A stretch of DNA of 21,777 nucleotides. Origin: DAOUEH01 sp034430515. Lineage in GTDB: Bacteria > Chloroflexota > Dehalococcoidia > Dehalococcoidales > RBG-16-60-22. The stretch spans positions 1 to 21,777 of the forward strand of contig DAOUEP010000050.1 of NCBI GenBank assembly GCA_034430515.1, written 5' to 3'. Both the position numbers and the translations under genes were made by a program. Positions 1 to 7,472 of the stretch are shown here, one piece after another; position 1 is the first letter of the stretch, and each line of letters opens with the position of its first letter. Under the pieces are notes generated by a model, which made no database searches, was not told where the DNA came from, and saw nothing but the letters and a program-made list of their open reading frames with translations.

Positions 1-1641
1 GTGCGCAATGTCATCAAGGCGATGGGATATGCCGACGACGATTTGACGGCGCGCCGTCCCGTCGTCGGCATCGCCAACGCCTGGAACACGCTCATCCCGG
101 GGCATTTCGGCTTCCGCGAGATAAGCGACCAGGTCAAGAAGGGCATCCACCGCGCCGGGGGGACGGCCTTCGAGTTCGGCGTCATCGGCCTGTGCGATGC
201 CATCGTCAAGGAGAACGGCAACTACGTCCTGCCCTCGCGGGAGGTCATCGCCGACTCGGTGGAAATCATGGCCGGGGCCAACCCCATCGACGGGCTGGTG
301 CTGCTGGCCTCCTGCGATAAAATCGTGCCGGGGATGCTCATGGCGGCGGCGCGGCTGGACATCCCGGCCATTCTGGTCAACGCCGGGCCGATGCTGGGCG
401 GGCCGGAGTTCGCCGGGCGCAAGGCCGATTCCACCTCCGTCTCCGAGGCGCTGGGGATGTATAAGTCGGGCCGGATTACCGCCGAGGAATACCAGGACGT
501 GGAGAACCTCTCCTGCCCCACCTGCGGCTCCTGCTCCTTTATGGGTACGGCCAACACCATGTGCTGCCTGGCCGAGGCGATGGGCATGACCCTGACCGAC
601 GGCGCCGCCATCCCCGCCGTCTACGCCGAAAGGCTGCGCCTCTCCGAGCGGGCCGGCGAGACGATATGCCACCTGGTAAGGGAGGGCATTACCGCCCGCG
701 CTGTCATCAACGAGAGGTCGCTTACCAACGCCGTCCGGGCATGTCTGGCCATCGGCGGCTCGACCAACGCCGTCTTGCACCTGACCGCCCTGGCCTACGA
801 GGCCGAAGCGGCCATCAATATCCTGGACGCCTTCGAGAAATACGCCAGGACCACGCCCACCATCGCCCGGGTCTATCCAGCCGGTAATAACGACATGGAG
901 GCTTTCTGGCGGGCCGGGGGCGTCCCCCGCGTGCTGGAGAATCTCGGCTCGCAGTTCGACCTGGAGGTGATGACGGTGACGGGTAAGACGATGGCCGACA
1001 ATATCCAGGGCTTCCGCTACCGCTTCCCGGAGAACCGCGACGTCATCCGCCCGGCCGACGACCCCTTCGAGGCGTCCGGGGGGCTGGCCGTCATCCGGGG
1101 CAACCTGGCGCCGCGCACCGGCATTTCCAAGCCCACCGCCATCGACCCGGCGGCGCGCCGATTCACCGGGACGGCCGTCTGCTTCGACGCCGAGGCGGAC
1201 GCCAACCGGGCCATCCTGGACGGCAAGGTCAAGGCCGGGGACGTGGTCGTCATCCGCTACGAAGGCCCCAAGGGCGGGCCGGGCATGGTGGAGATGTACC
1301 GCGCCCTGAAGTACCTGCACGGTCTGGGGCTGCATAAGGCCACCGCCGTCGTCACCGACGGGCGCTTTTCCGGCACCAATAACGGCTGTTTCGTGGGGCA
1401 CATCTCGCCGGAGGCCAGCGAGGGCGGGCCTATCGCCGTGGTGCGCGACGGCGATAAAATCTCCATCGACGTCGTCGCCGGCACCATCCACCTGCACCTG
1501 GATGATGCCGAGATTGCCCGCCGTCTCAAGGCCTGGCGCCCGCCCGCGCCCAGGGTAAAAAGCGGCTATCTCAGCGTCTACGCCCGCCTGGCCGCCTCGG
1601 CGGACGAGGGCGCCATCATCCGCCACCGCGCCGCCGACTGA
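1..1641 (+). CDS. ilvD: IlvD/Edd-family dehydratase, probably dihydroxy-acid dehydratase, 5'-truncated by window edge
   Basis: Probable Fe-S dehydratase that converts 2,3-dihydroxy acids to 2-keto acids in branched-chain amino acid synthesis. The frame is open from base 1. The first residues (RNVIKAMGY) align with the RALLRAMG stretch that normally lies some 15-20 residues into the protein, so the GTG at base 1 is probably internal and the true start lies upstream. Visible motifs are IPGH (32-35, the E. coli-type replacement for the PCN cysteine of [2Fe-2S] enzymes), SCDK (104-107), SCPTCGSC (171-178, cluster cysteines) and GGSTN (252-256). The C-terminal domain has a GRFSGTNNGCFVGHISPEA segment where many family members have a GGTSGL-type sequence. 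This variation means a sugar-acid dehydratase cannot be excluded. The family is certain; the exact substrate is inferred. The gene ends 79 bases before the next start. Confidence 0.85.
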   Translation: MRNVIKAMGYADDDLTARRPVVGIANAWNTLIPGHFGFREISDQVKKGIHRAGGTAFEFGVIGLCDAIVKENGNYVLPSREVIADSVEIMAGANPIDGLVLLASCDKIVPGMLMAAARLDIPAILVNAGPMLGGPEFAGRKADSTSVSEALGMYKSGRITAEEYQDVENLSCPTCGSCSFMGTANTMCCLAEAMGMTLTDGAAIPAVYAERLRLSERAGETICHLVREGITARAVINERSLTNAVRACLAIGGSTNAVLHLTALAYEAEAAINILDAFEKYARTTPTIARVYPAGNNDMEAFWRAGGVPRVLENLGSQFDLEVMTVTGKTMADNIQGFRYRFPENRDVIRPADDPFEASGGLAVIRGNLAPRTGISKPTAIDPAARRFTGTAVCFDAEADANRAILDGKVKAGDVVVIRYEGPKGGPGMVEMYRALKYLHGLGLHKATAVVTDGRFSGTNNGCFVGHISPEASEGGPIAVVRDGDKISIDVVAGTIHLHLDDAEIARRLKAWRPPAPRVKSGYLSVYARLAASADEGAIIRHRAAD

Positions 1642-1650
1642 CCGCCCGTA

Positions 1651-1679
1651 TTGACAGGGGCGGCGGCAGATACTACAAT
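1651..1679 (+). promoter_or_regulatory. sigma70-type promoter of the TIR gene
   Basis: A perfect TTGACA (1651-1656), a 17-base spacer and TACAAT (1674-1679) lie in the short gap after the dehydratase stop. The transcript would start near 1686, about 35 bases before the TIR start codon. The TIR gene therefore probably has its own promoter. Confidence 0.7.
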
Positions 1680-1720
1680 CAGGGCAAGATGGTCTTCAAA
1701 TCGAGCCGGAGGGACGCGCG

Positions 1721-2593
1721 ATGAGCCCGGACGACAAACCGATAATAGCCGCCGGCGGCCGGCGCCAGGAAATCAAGCACAAGCTGTTTATCAGCTACTC
1801 CTACCAGGACCAGGAGTACCGCGACCGCTTTGAGGAGCTTTTCGGGCGGCTGTTCGACATCAAGTCCGTGGCGGAGGGGGAAATGAGCGCGGACACCGAT
1901 GCCGCCTATATCGAGCACCTGATTCGGCGCGATTATATCAGCGTGGTGACGGTAGTGGTCGTCCTGGTGGGGGCCGATACCTGGAGCCGCAAGCACGTGG
2001 ACTGGGAGATTGCCGCCGCCCTGCGCAAGAAACTGGACGGCTTTTCCGGGCTGCTGGGGATTTGCCTGCCCACCCACCCGGACTACCAGAAGCCGCAGTA
2101 CAAAAAGGACATCGTCCCCCTGAGGCTGTCGGATAACGTCCAGAGCGGCTACGCCCCCTTCCACGACTGGACGGAAAACGAGAGCGACATTGCAATCTGG
2201 GTCGAGGCGGCCTTTGAGGCCAGGGTCAGCCGCAAAGACAAGATAGACGACTCGCGGCCGCGCTTTACCGATAACTGGCTGCACCACTCCAAGTGGCCGC
2301 CGCCCCCGCCGCCCGCCCCCACGGCTGCCGAAGGCGAGCCGGCCCAGCCCGGCGTGGAACCCGCTGCTCCCACCACCCGGCTAACCTTCCCGGAACCGGC
2401 CACCGGGCCTGCCGCCCGCAAGCCGCCGGCCCCGGCGCCGTCTGCCGTCAAGCCGCCGGCTACCGCGCCCCCCGCCACGCCCGAGGTTATCGAGCTGCCC
2501 GCGGCGCCCGAACCGGAGAAACCGGAAAAGAAGAAAAAGCCCAAGCGGGTAAAGGTCAAGAAGGAAAAGAAGCCCAGGAAGCCCCAAGAATAG
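1721..2593 (+). CDS. TIR-like domain protein (MTH538/DUF1863 type) with Pro-rich and Lys-rich tail
   Basis: A 290-residue soluble protein. Residues 20-170 form a TIR-like domain: FISYSYQD at 23-30 is the first strand and loop, VVTVVVVLVG at 75-84 a core strand, and the HVDWEI segment at 92-97 carries the Trp-x-Glu-type position that is catalytic in NAD-cleaving TIR domains (Glu96 here; an inference). This TIR subgroup includes Thoeris ThsB. Residues 193-268 are low-complexity Pro/Ala, and 267-290 are strongly Lys-rich, which suggests a flexible linker and a basic nucleic-acid- or membrane-binding tail. The start is supported by GGAGGG at 1708-1713. No ThsA, Argonaute or other known effector gene is adjacent, so a defence role is only possible. 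Its stop lies 10 bases from the stop of the convergent MscS gene. Confidence 0.8.
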   Translation: MSPDDKPIIAAGGRRQEIKHKLFISYSYQDQEYRDRFEELFGRLFDIKSVAEGEMSADTDAAYIEHLIRRDYISVVTVVVVLVGADTWSRKHVDWEIAAALRKKLDGFSGLLGICLPTHPDYQKPQYKKDIVPLRLSDNVQSGYAPFHDWTENESDIAIWVEAAFEARVSRKDKIDDSRPRFTDNWLHHSKWPPPPPPAPTAAEGEPAQPGVEPAAPTTRLTFPEPATGPAARKPPAPAPSAVKPPATAPPATPEVIELPAAPEPEKPEKKKKPKRVKVKKEKKPRKPQE

Positions 2594-2603
2594 GGCCGGG
2601 GGA

Positions 2604-3644
2604 TTAGCCCGTTATCAGGGTCGTCTGGAAGCCTTCATGCTGGAACCGGGTGCGCAGGCGCTTGATAAGCTCGCTCTTAACGGTATAGACGGCGTAACGG
2701 TCGGTCGCCTTCATCCTCACCCAGAAGTTGATGTTGGCGTCGCCGCACTCCTCGTAGACAAACCAGGGCGCGAACGTCTTGACCGCCCCCTCGCAGTCCT
2801 GGAGCACCTCTTCGGCCACCTGCCGCACCACGTTCTCCACGTAGAACAGGTCGCTTTCGTAAGTTACCGCGCCGTTGACCTCGAACATGATGTCCTTGTC
2901 CGGGAAATGATAGTTGGTCACCACGCTGTCGGCCAGCTTGGAGTTGGGGATAATGACGAAGGTATCCATCAGGGTGCGGATGCGCGTCGAGCGCCAGCCC
3001 AGGTCGGTGACGTAGCCTTCGAGTCCCTCCTCCAGCTCCACGAAGTCGCCCACGCGCACCACGCGGTCGGACACTATCTGGGTGCCGGCGAAGAAATTGG
3101 CCAGCATCGGCTGCACCGCCAGGGCGACGGCCAGGCCGCCGATGCCCAGACTGGCCAGAATGGGGCTGATGGAAACGCCGTAGTAGTCCAGGAGAATCAG
3201 CAGCCCGATAATGTAGACCACCCCGATCATAACGCGCTTCAGGAGGCGCACCAGCCCTTCGTCGATATGGGCGGCCCGCTGAAAAGCATCCGATAGCAGG
3301 TACAGCTCCAGCGCCACGCTCAGGATGCGCGCCAGGCAGTAGATACCGAAGATGACCAGGATGGTGGTGCTGACCTGATTAAAGATGGAGCCCCAATTTT
3401 CCACGACGGGCAGGCGGCTGAGCGCCTGGATAAGCCCCTCGATGAGGATGATGACGAAAACCGGTTTGGACAGCGAGCCGACGAACTTTGACATGAGCGT
3501 CGTGCGGTTGCGCTTCGCCAGGAGGCGCTGGAGGCGCTGCATGATGAAGAGGATTAACCAGGCGGCCACAACGGACATGAGCAGGATGGCCACAAACGAT
3601 AAGACCTGCTGTAAGACCGGAGAATCCTCTAAAAAATTGAACAT
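2604..3644 (-). CDS. MscS-family mechanosensitive ion channel
   Basis: A 346-residue inner-membrane channel expected to release solutes on hypo-osmotic shock. Hydrophobic segments lie near 14-34, 61-75, 93-115 and 138-155. They are followed by the pore-lining helix, near 160-187, with the Gly/Ala-rich run SLGIGGLAVALA, and then the MscS beta domain (about 190-250) with GDFVELEEGLEGYV and the hallmark VIIPNSKL. The C-terminal alpha/beta domain fills the rest. It has more transmembrane helices than E. coli MscS (three), like the medium-length YnaI-type relatives. The ATG has only a weak purine-rich site (GGGG) upstream. It may be transcribed with the small gene at 3773-4144, 128 bases upstream, as no clear promoter is visible in the gap. 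Confidence 0.92.
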   Translation of the reverse strand: MFNFLEDSPVLQQVLSFVAILLMSVVAAWLILFIMQRLQRLLAKRNRTTLMSKFVGSLSKPVFVIILIEGLIQALSRLPVVENWGSIFNQVSTTILVIFGIYCLARILSVALELYLLSDAFQRAAHIDEGLVRLLKRVMIGVVYIIGLLILLDYYGVSISPILASLGIGGLAVALAVQPMLANFFAGTQIVSDRVVRVGDFVELEEGLEGYVTDLGWRSTRIRTLMDTFVIIPNSKLADSVVTNYHFPDKDIMFEVNGAVTYESDLFYVENVVRQVAEEVLQDCEGAVKTFAPWFVYEECGDANINFWVRMKATDRYAVYTVKSELIKRLRTRFQHEGFQTTLITG

Positions 3645-3772
3645 TATTTATGTCCCCGCTGGATTACCCTAAAAAATGGTCGCTGGCGCCGGCTCCGGGG
3701 TATGCCGTCGCTGACGACAGCGCCGGGGCGGGTGCCGCGTCCCACCGGGGGGCTGACCCGTACCGGGGAACT

Positions 3773-4144
3773 TTATTCCCCGAACGTCTTGCGCATCTGG
3801 AACTTGAGATAGTCCAGCTCGTCGATGCCCTGGGTCTTGCTCTTGCTCCTGTCCAGTTCCAGGCCGAGGTTGACGACGACTTCCAGGAGGTTCTTCATCA
3901 GGCTGCGCATGTTGCGCTTGAACTGCTGGAAGTCCTCGCTGGGGGGATAGTCGGCCGTTTCCCGGAAGGCGGGCCGGCGGCTGGTGGCCTTGTTGCCGGT
4001 CGGCACTACTTCCTCGGACAGGGCCCCTTCGAGCAGGTTATCGATGCAAAAGTCGATGAACTCGGAGCGGCTGATATCGCCCCGGTTCTGGTCTATCTTC
4101 TCCACCAGGTCCCGGTCAAGAAAAAGCATCTCACGTTCCGTCAT
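3773..4144 (-). CDS. small protein with ribbon-helix-helix-like N-terminus
   Basis: A 123-residue protein of no named family. Residues 1-40 begin with a strand-like MLFLD stretch, followed by two predicted helices containing SRSEFIDFCIDNLL. This resembles the ribbon-helix-helix fold of CopG/Arc-type DNA-binding proteins. Residues 65-123 are helical and charged, with a leucine/valine-rich stretch (SLMKNLLEVVVNLGLEL) that could dimerise as a coiled coil. A good ribosome site (AGGAG) precedes the ATG. The stop codon lies inside a small inverted repeat (3765-3770 with 3776-3781). It could be a regulator of the adjacent MscS gene or of itself, but this rests on position and fold resemblance only. 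Confidence 0.6.
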   Translation of the reverse strand: MTEREMLFLDRDLVEKIDQNRGDISRSEFIDFCIDNLLEGALSEEVVPTGNKATSRRPAFRETADYPPSEDFQQFKRNMRSLMKNLLEVVVNLGLELDRSKSKTQGIDELDYLKFQMRKTFGE

Positions 4145-4361
4145 GGTCTTCTCCTGTTTGGCGTAATATTATTCCCGGTGCGGCCGCAGCACGGCCCCAC
4201 GTGCGGTGATACTATTCTCAGATTAGACTACGTGAGGGAAACAGACAAGGAATGGTTATCTGGAAGATAGGTGGGGATGAGTTAACTGCGTTTAACTTGC
4301 TTTAGGACGCGGGCGGGGGCCGGCTGCGAAAACACGCCCCGCCCGGCGCAAAGGAAGGAGG

Positions 4362-4387
4362 CGGGGCAATCGAGCGATTGCCCCGCG
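4362..4387 (-). terminator. hairpin downstream of the YegP-like genes, probable weak terminator
   Basis: A perfect 12-base inverted repeat (4362-4373 with 4376-4387, GC-rich at its base) lies 40 bases past the stop at 4428. On the minus strand it is followed by CTCCTTCCTTT, a pyrimidine-rich but not continuous T tract. The rest of the 283-base gap between 4145 and 4427 holds no gene that I can support. Confidence 0.5.
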
Positions 4388-4427
4388 GCTGACTAAGCTT
4401 AAATAAATTTACGGTCGTGTTGGGGGA

Positions 4428-4610
4428 TTAGGTCATGTCTTCGACGGGGGCGCTGGGGGCGTTCTCCTTGACGGAATCGAGGCCGTTGACGGCGTTGTCC
4501 TTGGTGGTGTAGCCCTCGCCCGAATCGGCGATGATGTTGCCGTTGGTATGGCGTAGCCTCCAGCGGTATTCACCGGCTTTGTCCGTATAGAGTTCAAATG
4601 TCGCGGCCAT
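4428..4610 (-). CDS. YegP-like DUF1508 single-domain protein
   Basis: A 60-residue protein formed almost wholly by one DUF1508 (YegP) repeat. The N-terminus has FELYTDKAGEYRWRLRHTNG, followed by the IIADSGEGY and NAVNGLDSVKENAP segments typical of the domain. The frame is open further upstream, but the ATG at 4610 is chosen because a perfect AAGGAGGT sits just before it and the domain begins there. The family's molecular role is not established; YegP-type proteins are small, widespread and often stress-linked. This gene is a tandem paralogue of the gene at 4696-5067, 85 bases upstream, with about 75 of 85 bases identical over the core. It lacks the membrane tail of its neighbour. Confidence 0.85.
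   Translation of the reverse strand: MAATFELYTDKAGEYRWRLRHTNGNIIADSGEGYTTKDNAVNGLDSVKENAPSAPVEDMT
4516..4600 (-). repeat. paralogous DNA repeat, copy 1 (YegP core)
   Basis: This 85-base segment matches 4973-5057 at 75 of 85 positions by manual alignment, without gaps. Both copies are in the same orientation and encode the same part of the DUF1508 domain, so they record a fairly recent tandem gene duplication. Confidence 0.85.
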
Positions 4611-4695
4611 GGTTGTACCTCCTTGGTTAAATTTGGCTACCCTGTTGTCCGCTCGCGAGTATAAGCTCTTTGGTTTTCCGGGTGGCGGCCCGGCG

Positions 4696-5067
4696 CTAGA
4701 ACGAGCCCATGGCGATGAGGGCGATGCCCCCGCCGATGACGAAGAAGCTTGCCGCGGCAATCGCCGCGATGGTAAGGAGCACGTTGCCATCGCCGCCTTG
4801 GTCAATCCCCATGCCCGCGGAATACTTGACGGTCTTGGGCATGACGGCCGCCGCCGGGGCAGCCTTGGGCTTGGGGGCCGCCTTGGGGGGCAGCTCTTTC
4901 ACGGCGGCCTGGGGCGCGTTTTCCTTAACGGAGTTTATCCCGTTGATGGCGTTGGCTTTGGTCTTATAGCCTTCGCCCGAATCGGCAATGATATTGCCGT
5001 TGGTATGGCGCAGCCTCCAGCGAAACTCACCGGCTTTGTCCTTGTACAGTTCAAATTTTGCTGCCAT
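4696..5067 (-). CDS. DUF1508 (YegP-like) domain with C-terminal membrane anchor
   Basis: A 123-residue protein. Residues 1-55 are a DUF1508 domain nearly identical to that of the downstream paralogue (FELYKDKAGEFRWRLRHTNG). Residues 58-78 are an Ala/Pro/Lys linker, and residues about 95-121 form one hydrophobic helix (LLTIAAIAAASFFVIGGGIALIAMG). This predicts a tail-anchored topology with the domain in the cytoplasm, as no signal peptide precedes it. AGGAAGG upstream of the ATG supports the start. A strong promoter lies about 90 bases upstream. DUF1508 proteins are usually soluble, so the anchored form is unusual. Function is unknown. Confidence 0.85.
   Translation of the reverse strand: MAAKFELYKDKAGEFRWRLRHTNGNIIADSGEGYKTKANAINGINSVKENAPQAAVKELPPKAAPKPKAAPAAAVMPKTVKYSAGMGIDQGGDGNVLLTIAAIAAASFFVIGGGIALIAMGSF
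4973..5057 (-). repeat. paralogous DNA repeat, copy 2 (YegP core)
   Basis: Partner of 4516-4600, with the same orientation and no gaps in the alignment. Divergence is concentrated in a few clusters, and the linker and membrane helix lie outside the repeat. Confidence 0.85.
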
Positions 5068-5156
5068 AATAGTTTCCTTCCTTTATCATTTATTTCTCTT
5101 AAAGAGAACTGATAATTCGTGCGCCCGTAATACCCGCGCTGCCAGCAAGTCGTTCA

Positions 5157-5185
5157 ATAATATAATATGTGTTAGCTATTGTCAA
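5157..5185 (-). promoter_or_regulatory. strong sigma70-type promoter of the YegP-like genes
   Basis: Reading the minus strand, TTGACA (5185-5180) is followed by a 17-base spacer and TATTAT (5162-5157, five of six consensus bases). The leader would be about 80 bases. It is back-to-back with the channel promoter at 5205-5234. Confidence 0.7.
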
Positions 5186-5204
5186 GTTCTGGCGGGGGGC
5201 CGGT

Positions 5205-5234
5205 TTGACAATCCGGCGGCGCTAACGATATTCT
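5205..5234 (+). promoter_or_regulatory. probable sigma70-type promoter of the potassium channel gene
   Basis: TTGACA (5205-5210), an 18-base spacer and TATTCT (5229-5234) lie upstream of the channel start at 5287. The two divergent -35 boxes are about 20 bases apart, close enough for one bound regulator to affect both. Confidence 0.55.
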
Positions 5235-5286
5235 ACTAATGTCCCCGTAATGACACGGTGAATCTTACGACTAAGGGGTAGCGCCA

Positions 5287-6321
5287 ATGGTAATCTTCGC
5301 CGCCGTGCTGCGTCTCTTCAGGGTAACGACCCAAACCAGCCGGCGCATCGTCCTCTACGCCGGCATATTCTTTCTTCTCCTGGGGACGGTGGGCGCCTAC
5401 CTGACCGAGGGCGGCACCGCCGGCAGCCAGTTCGCCAGTATCTGGAACTGTCTGTGGTGGACGCTGGTTACCATGACCACGGTGGGCTACGGCGACATGG
5501 TGCCGGTCACCGCGGCCGGCCGCGTCATCGGCGTGCTGTGCATGGTCGGCGGGCCGGTGCTGATGGTCTCCCTGGTCAGCATCATCGGCGTGGCCTTATA
5601 CGATAAATGGACCAAGGGGGTAAGAGGCATGGCTAAAATACGTTCCCGAGGGCACATCATCATCTGCGGGTGGAATAACGCCGCCGCGGACATCGTCGGG
5701 GAGCTGCGGCTCAGCGACGCCTTCCGCGCCGCGCCGATTACCGTCATCGACGAGCGCATCGAGAGGAAACCCGTTGACGACGCCGGCGTCAGCTTCGTCC
5801 GCGGCAACGCCGCCGAGGTGGGCGTCCTGGAGCGGGCGGGCATCAAGGAGGCGGCCTACGCCATCGTCCTGGCGGAGGACAGCGCCCCCGCCGCCGACCA
5901 GAAGACGGTGCTGACGGTGCTGGCCATCGAGACGACCAATCCCGACATCATCAGCTGCGCCCAGCTCAACGACGCCAACAACGAGGCGCACCTGGCCCGC
6001 GCCGGCTGCGATATCGTCGTCAATACCTCGTCGCTGACCTCCAAGCTGCTGGCGATGTCGCTGCAGAACCCCGCCGTCAACCGCATCACCCGCGAGCTGG
6101 TCTCCGGGGGGCAGGGCAACGAGATTTACCGGGTGGCCCTGCCGGAGCGCTACGCGGGGCGGCCCTTCGCCGAGGCCCTCCGCGAGCTTAAGGCCAGCGC
6201 CGACGCCATCGTCATCGGCATCGAGCGGAAGGGCCAGTGCCGGCTCAACCCGCCCGCCGATACCGTCCTTGAGGGCGGCGACTGGCTCTACCTTGTTTCC
6301 GAAGAGGCCCCTTCGCTCTGA
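5287..6321 (+). CDS. two-TM potassium channel with RCK (TrkA-N/TrkA-C) gating domains
   Basis: A 344-residue potassium channel subunit of the MthK type, expected to work as a tetramer in the membrane. Helix 1 spans about 20-39. The pore helix and selectivity filter TVGYGD (65-70) follow, and helix 2 covers about 77-105. The RCK-N domain begins at GHIIICGWN (122-130); the CGWN form in place of a classical GxGxxG matches MthK-like RCK domains and suggests ligand gating other than simple NAD binding. A TrkA-C domain occupies about 265-340, ending in a typical GDWLYLVS strand. The start is preceded by AAGGGG. The next gene starts 46 bases downstream, so co-transcription with the alcohol dehydrogenases is possible, although no functional link is obvious. 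Confidence 0.92.
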   Translation: MVIFAAVLRLFRVTTQTSRRIVLYAGIFFLLLGTVGAYLTEGGTAGSQFASIWNCLWWTLVTMTTVGYGDMVPVTAAGRVIGVLCMVGGPVLMVSLVSIIGVALYDKWTKGVRGMAKIRSRGHIIICGWNNAAADIVGELRLSDAFRAAPITVIDERIERKPVDDAGVSFVRGNAAEVGVLERAGIKEAAYAIVLAEDSAPAADQKTVLTVLAIETTNPDIISCAQLNDANNEAHLARAGCDIVVNTSSLTSKLLAMSLQNPAVNRITRELVSGGQGNEIYRVALPERYAGRPFAEALRELKASADAIVIGIERKGQCRLNPPADTVLEGGDWLYLVSEEAPSL

Positions 6322-6367
6322 GGGGGGCGAGTTTTATTATCAATCTGCTGAATTTGAGGAGGTTCCC

Positions 6368-7450
6368 ATGAAAGCGGCCGTCTGTTACGAGTTTGGTAAA
6401 CCCCTGGTGCTGGAAGATATTGAACTGGCCCCGCCCGGCCCCGGCGAGGTCAGGGTGAAGCTTACCGCCACGGCCGTCTGCCACAGCGATATCCACGATA
6501 TCAAGGGCGAGCTGCCCGGCCCGGTGCCCTTCGTGGCGGGGCACGAGTCGGCCGGCTACGTGGACGAGCTGGGTGAAGGGGTAACCGGCTTTAAGCCCGG
6601 CGACCCGGTGGTCGTCTCGCTGCTGGCCTCCTGCGGCCAGTGCTATTACTGCATCACCGGCCTGCCCCACCTCTGCGAGCACCGCTTCGACCCGCCCGCC
6701 CACCCGCGCCTCAAGAATCAAAAGGGCGACCAGGTCTTCCCGCGGGGCAATATCGGCGGCTTCGCCGAGGCCGTCGTCGTCAACCAGTCGCAATTAGTGA
6801 AAGTCCCGGCGGACATGCCCCTGGATAGGGCGGCGCTCTTGGCCTGCGGCGTCAGCACCGGCTTCGGCGGGGTGGTCAACCGGGCGCAGGTCAAGCCCTT
6901 CCAGAGCGTCGTCGTCATGGGCATCGGCGGCGTGGGCGTCAACGCCCTCCAGGGGGCGGCCTACGTCGGGGCCTATCCCGTTATCGCCGTGGACACGCTG
7001 GATAGCAAGCTCAAGCTGGCGATGGATTTCGGGGCGACGCACGCCGTCAACGCCGCCAGCGAGGACGCCGCCGCGACCATCCGCGGGCTGACCGGCGGGC
7101 GGGGGGCGGACTACGCCCTGGTGACGGTGGGCAGCATCGCCGCCATCAAGCAGGCTATCGCTTTCACCGGCCAGCGCGGCACCACCGTCCTCATCGGGCT
7201 GCCCGGCTTCAAAGACCAGCTCTCGCTCTCGCCGCTGGAACTGATACCCACCGAGAAGAACATCATCGGCGGCTTCATGGGGGACGCCAACCTCCGCATC
7301 GATATCCCCAACCTGGTAACGATGTACCAGACCGGCCGCCTCAAGCTGGACGAGCTGATTACCGGCCGCTATCCTCTGGATAAGATTAACGAAGCCATCG
7401 CCAGCACGGAAAAGGGCGAGGGCCTGCGCAACGTCATTATGTTTACATAA
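6368..7450 (+). CDS. zinc-dependent alcohol dehydrogenase (MDR family), copy A
   Basis: A 360-residue medium-chain dehydrogenase that should oxidise an alcohol or reduce an aldehyde. Catalytic zinc ligands are Cys38, His59 with Glu60, and Cys160. The structural-zinc lobe has Cys89, Cys92, Cys95 and Cys103 in the canonical C-x2-C-x2-C-x7-C pattern. The nucleotide-binding fold has GIGGVG (185-190), and an acidic residue, Asp209, at the end of the second strand favours NAD over NADP. The ATG at 6368 is chosen over an earlier in-frame start because GAGGAGG sits just upstream and the family begins with MKAAV. A close paralogue follows after 22 bases, so the two probably form one transcript. The substrate cannot be told from the sequence. 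Confidence 0.93.
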   Translation: MKAAVCYEFGKPLVLEDIELAPPGPGEVRVKLTATAVCHSDIHDIKGELPGPVPFVAGHESAGYVDELGEGVTGFKPGDPVVVSLLASCGQCYYCITGLPHLCEHRFDPPAHPRLKNQKGDQVFPRGNIGGFAEAVVVNQSQLVKVPADMPLDRAALLACGVSTGFGGVVNRAQVKPFQSVVVMGIGGVGVNALQGAAYVGAYPVIAVDTLDSKLKLAMDFGATHAVNAASEDAAATIRGLTGGRGADYALVTVGSIAAIKQAIAFTGQRGTTVLIGLPGFKDQLSLSPLELIPTEKNIIGGFMGDANLRIDIPNLVTMYQTGRLKLDELITGRYPLDKINEAIASTEKGEGLRNVIMFT

Positions 7451-7472
7451 CTACACAAGAAAGGAATATTCC

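Noticed and set aside
1721..3644. A complete Thoeris-type defence system
   Set aside because: Only the TIR-like protein is present. No ThsA-like SLOG or Sir2 protein lies nearby, and the MscS gene is convergent, not co-transcribed.
3765..3781. Inverted repeat GGGGAA/TTCCCC as a terminator of the RHH-like gene
   Set aside because: The stop codon lies in its loop, the stem is only 6 bases and no T run follows on the minus strand.
3650..4270. 206-residue plus-strand ORF opposite the RHH-like gene
   Set aside because: It is the antisense shadow of a better-supported gene (ribosome site, plausible fold), has no ribosome site and no recognisable family.
4145..4427. Small RNA or riboswitch in the 283-base gap
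   Set aside because: Apart from the 4362-4387 hairpin, there is no convincing promoter, structure or coding frame; a TTGTCT/TCTAAT pair upstream of the RHH-like gene has a spacer of only 15 bases.
4680..4695. CCGGG/CCCGG hairpin between the YegP-like genes as a terminator
   Set aside because: The stem is only 5 bases and it is followed by A-rich, not T-rich, sequence on the minus strand.
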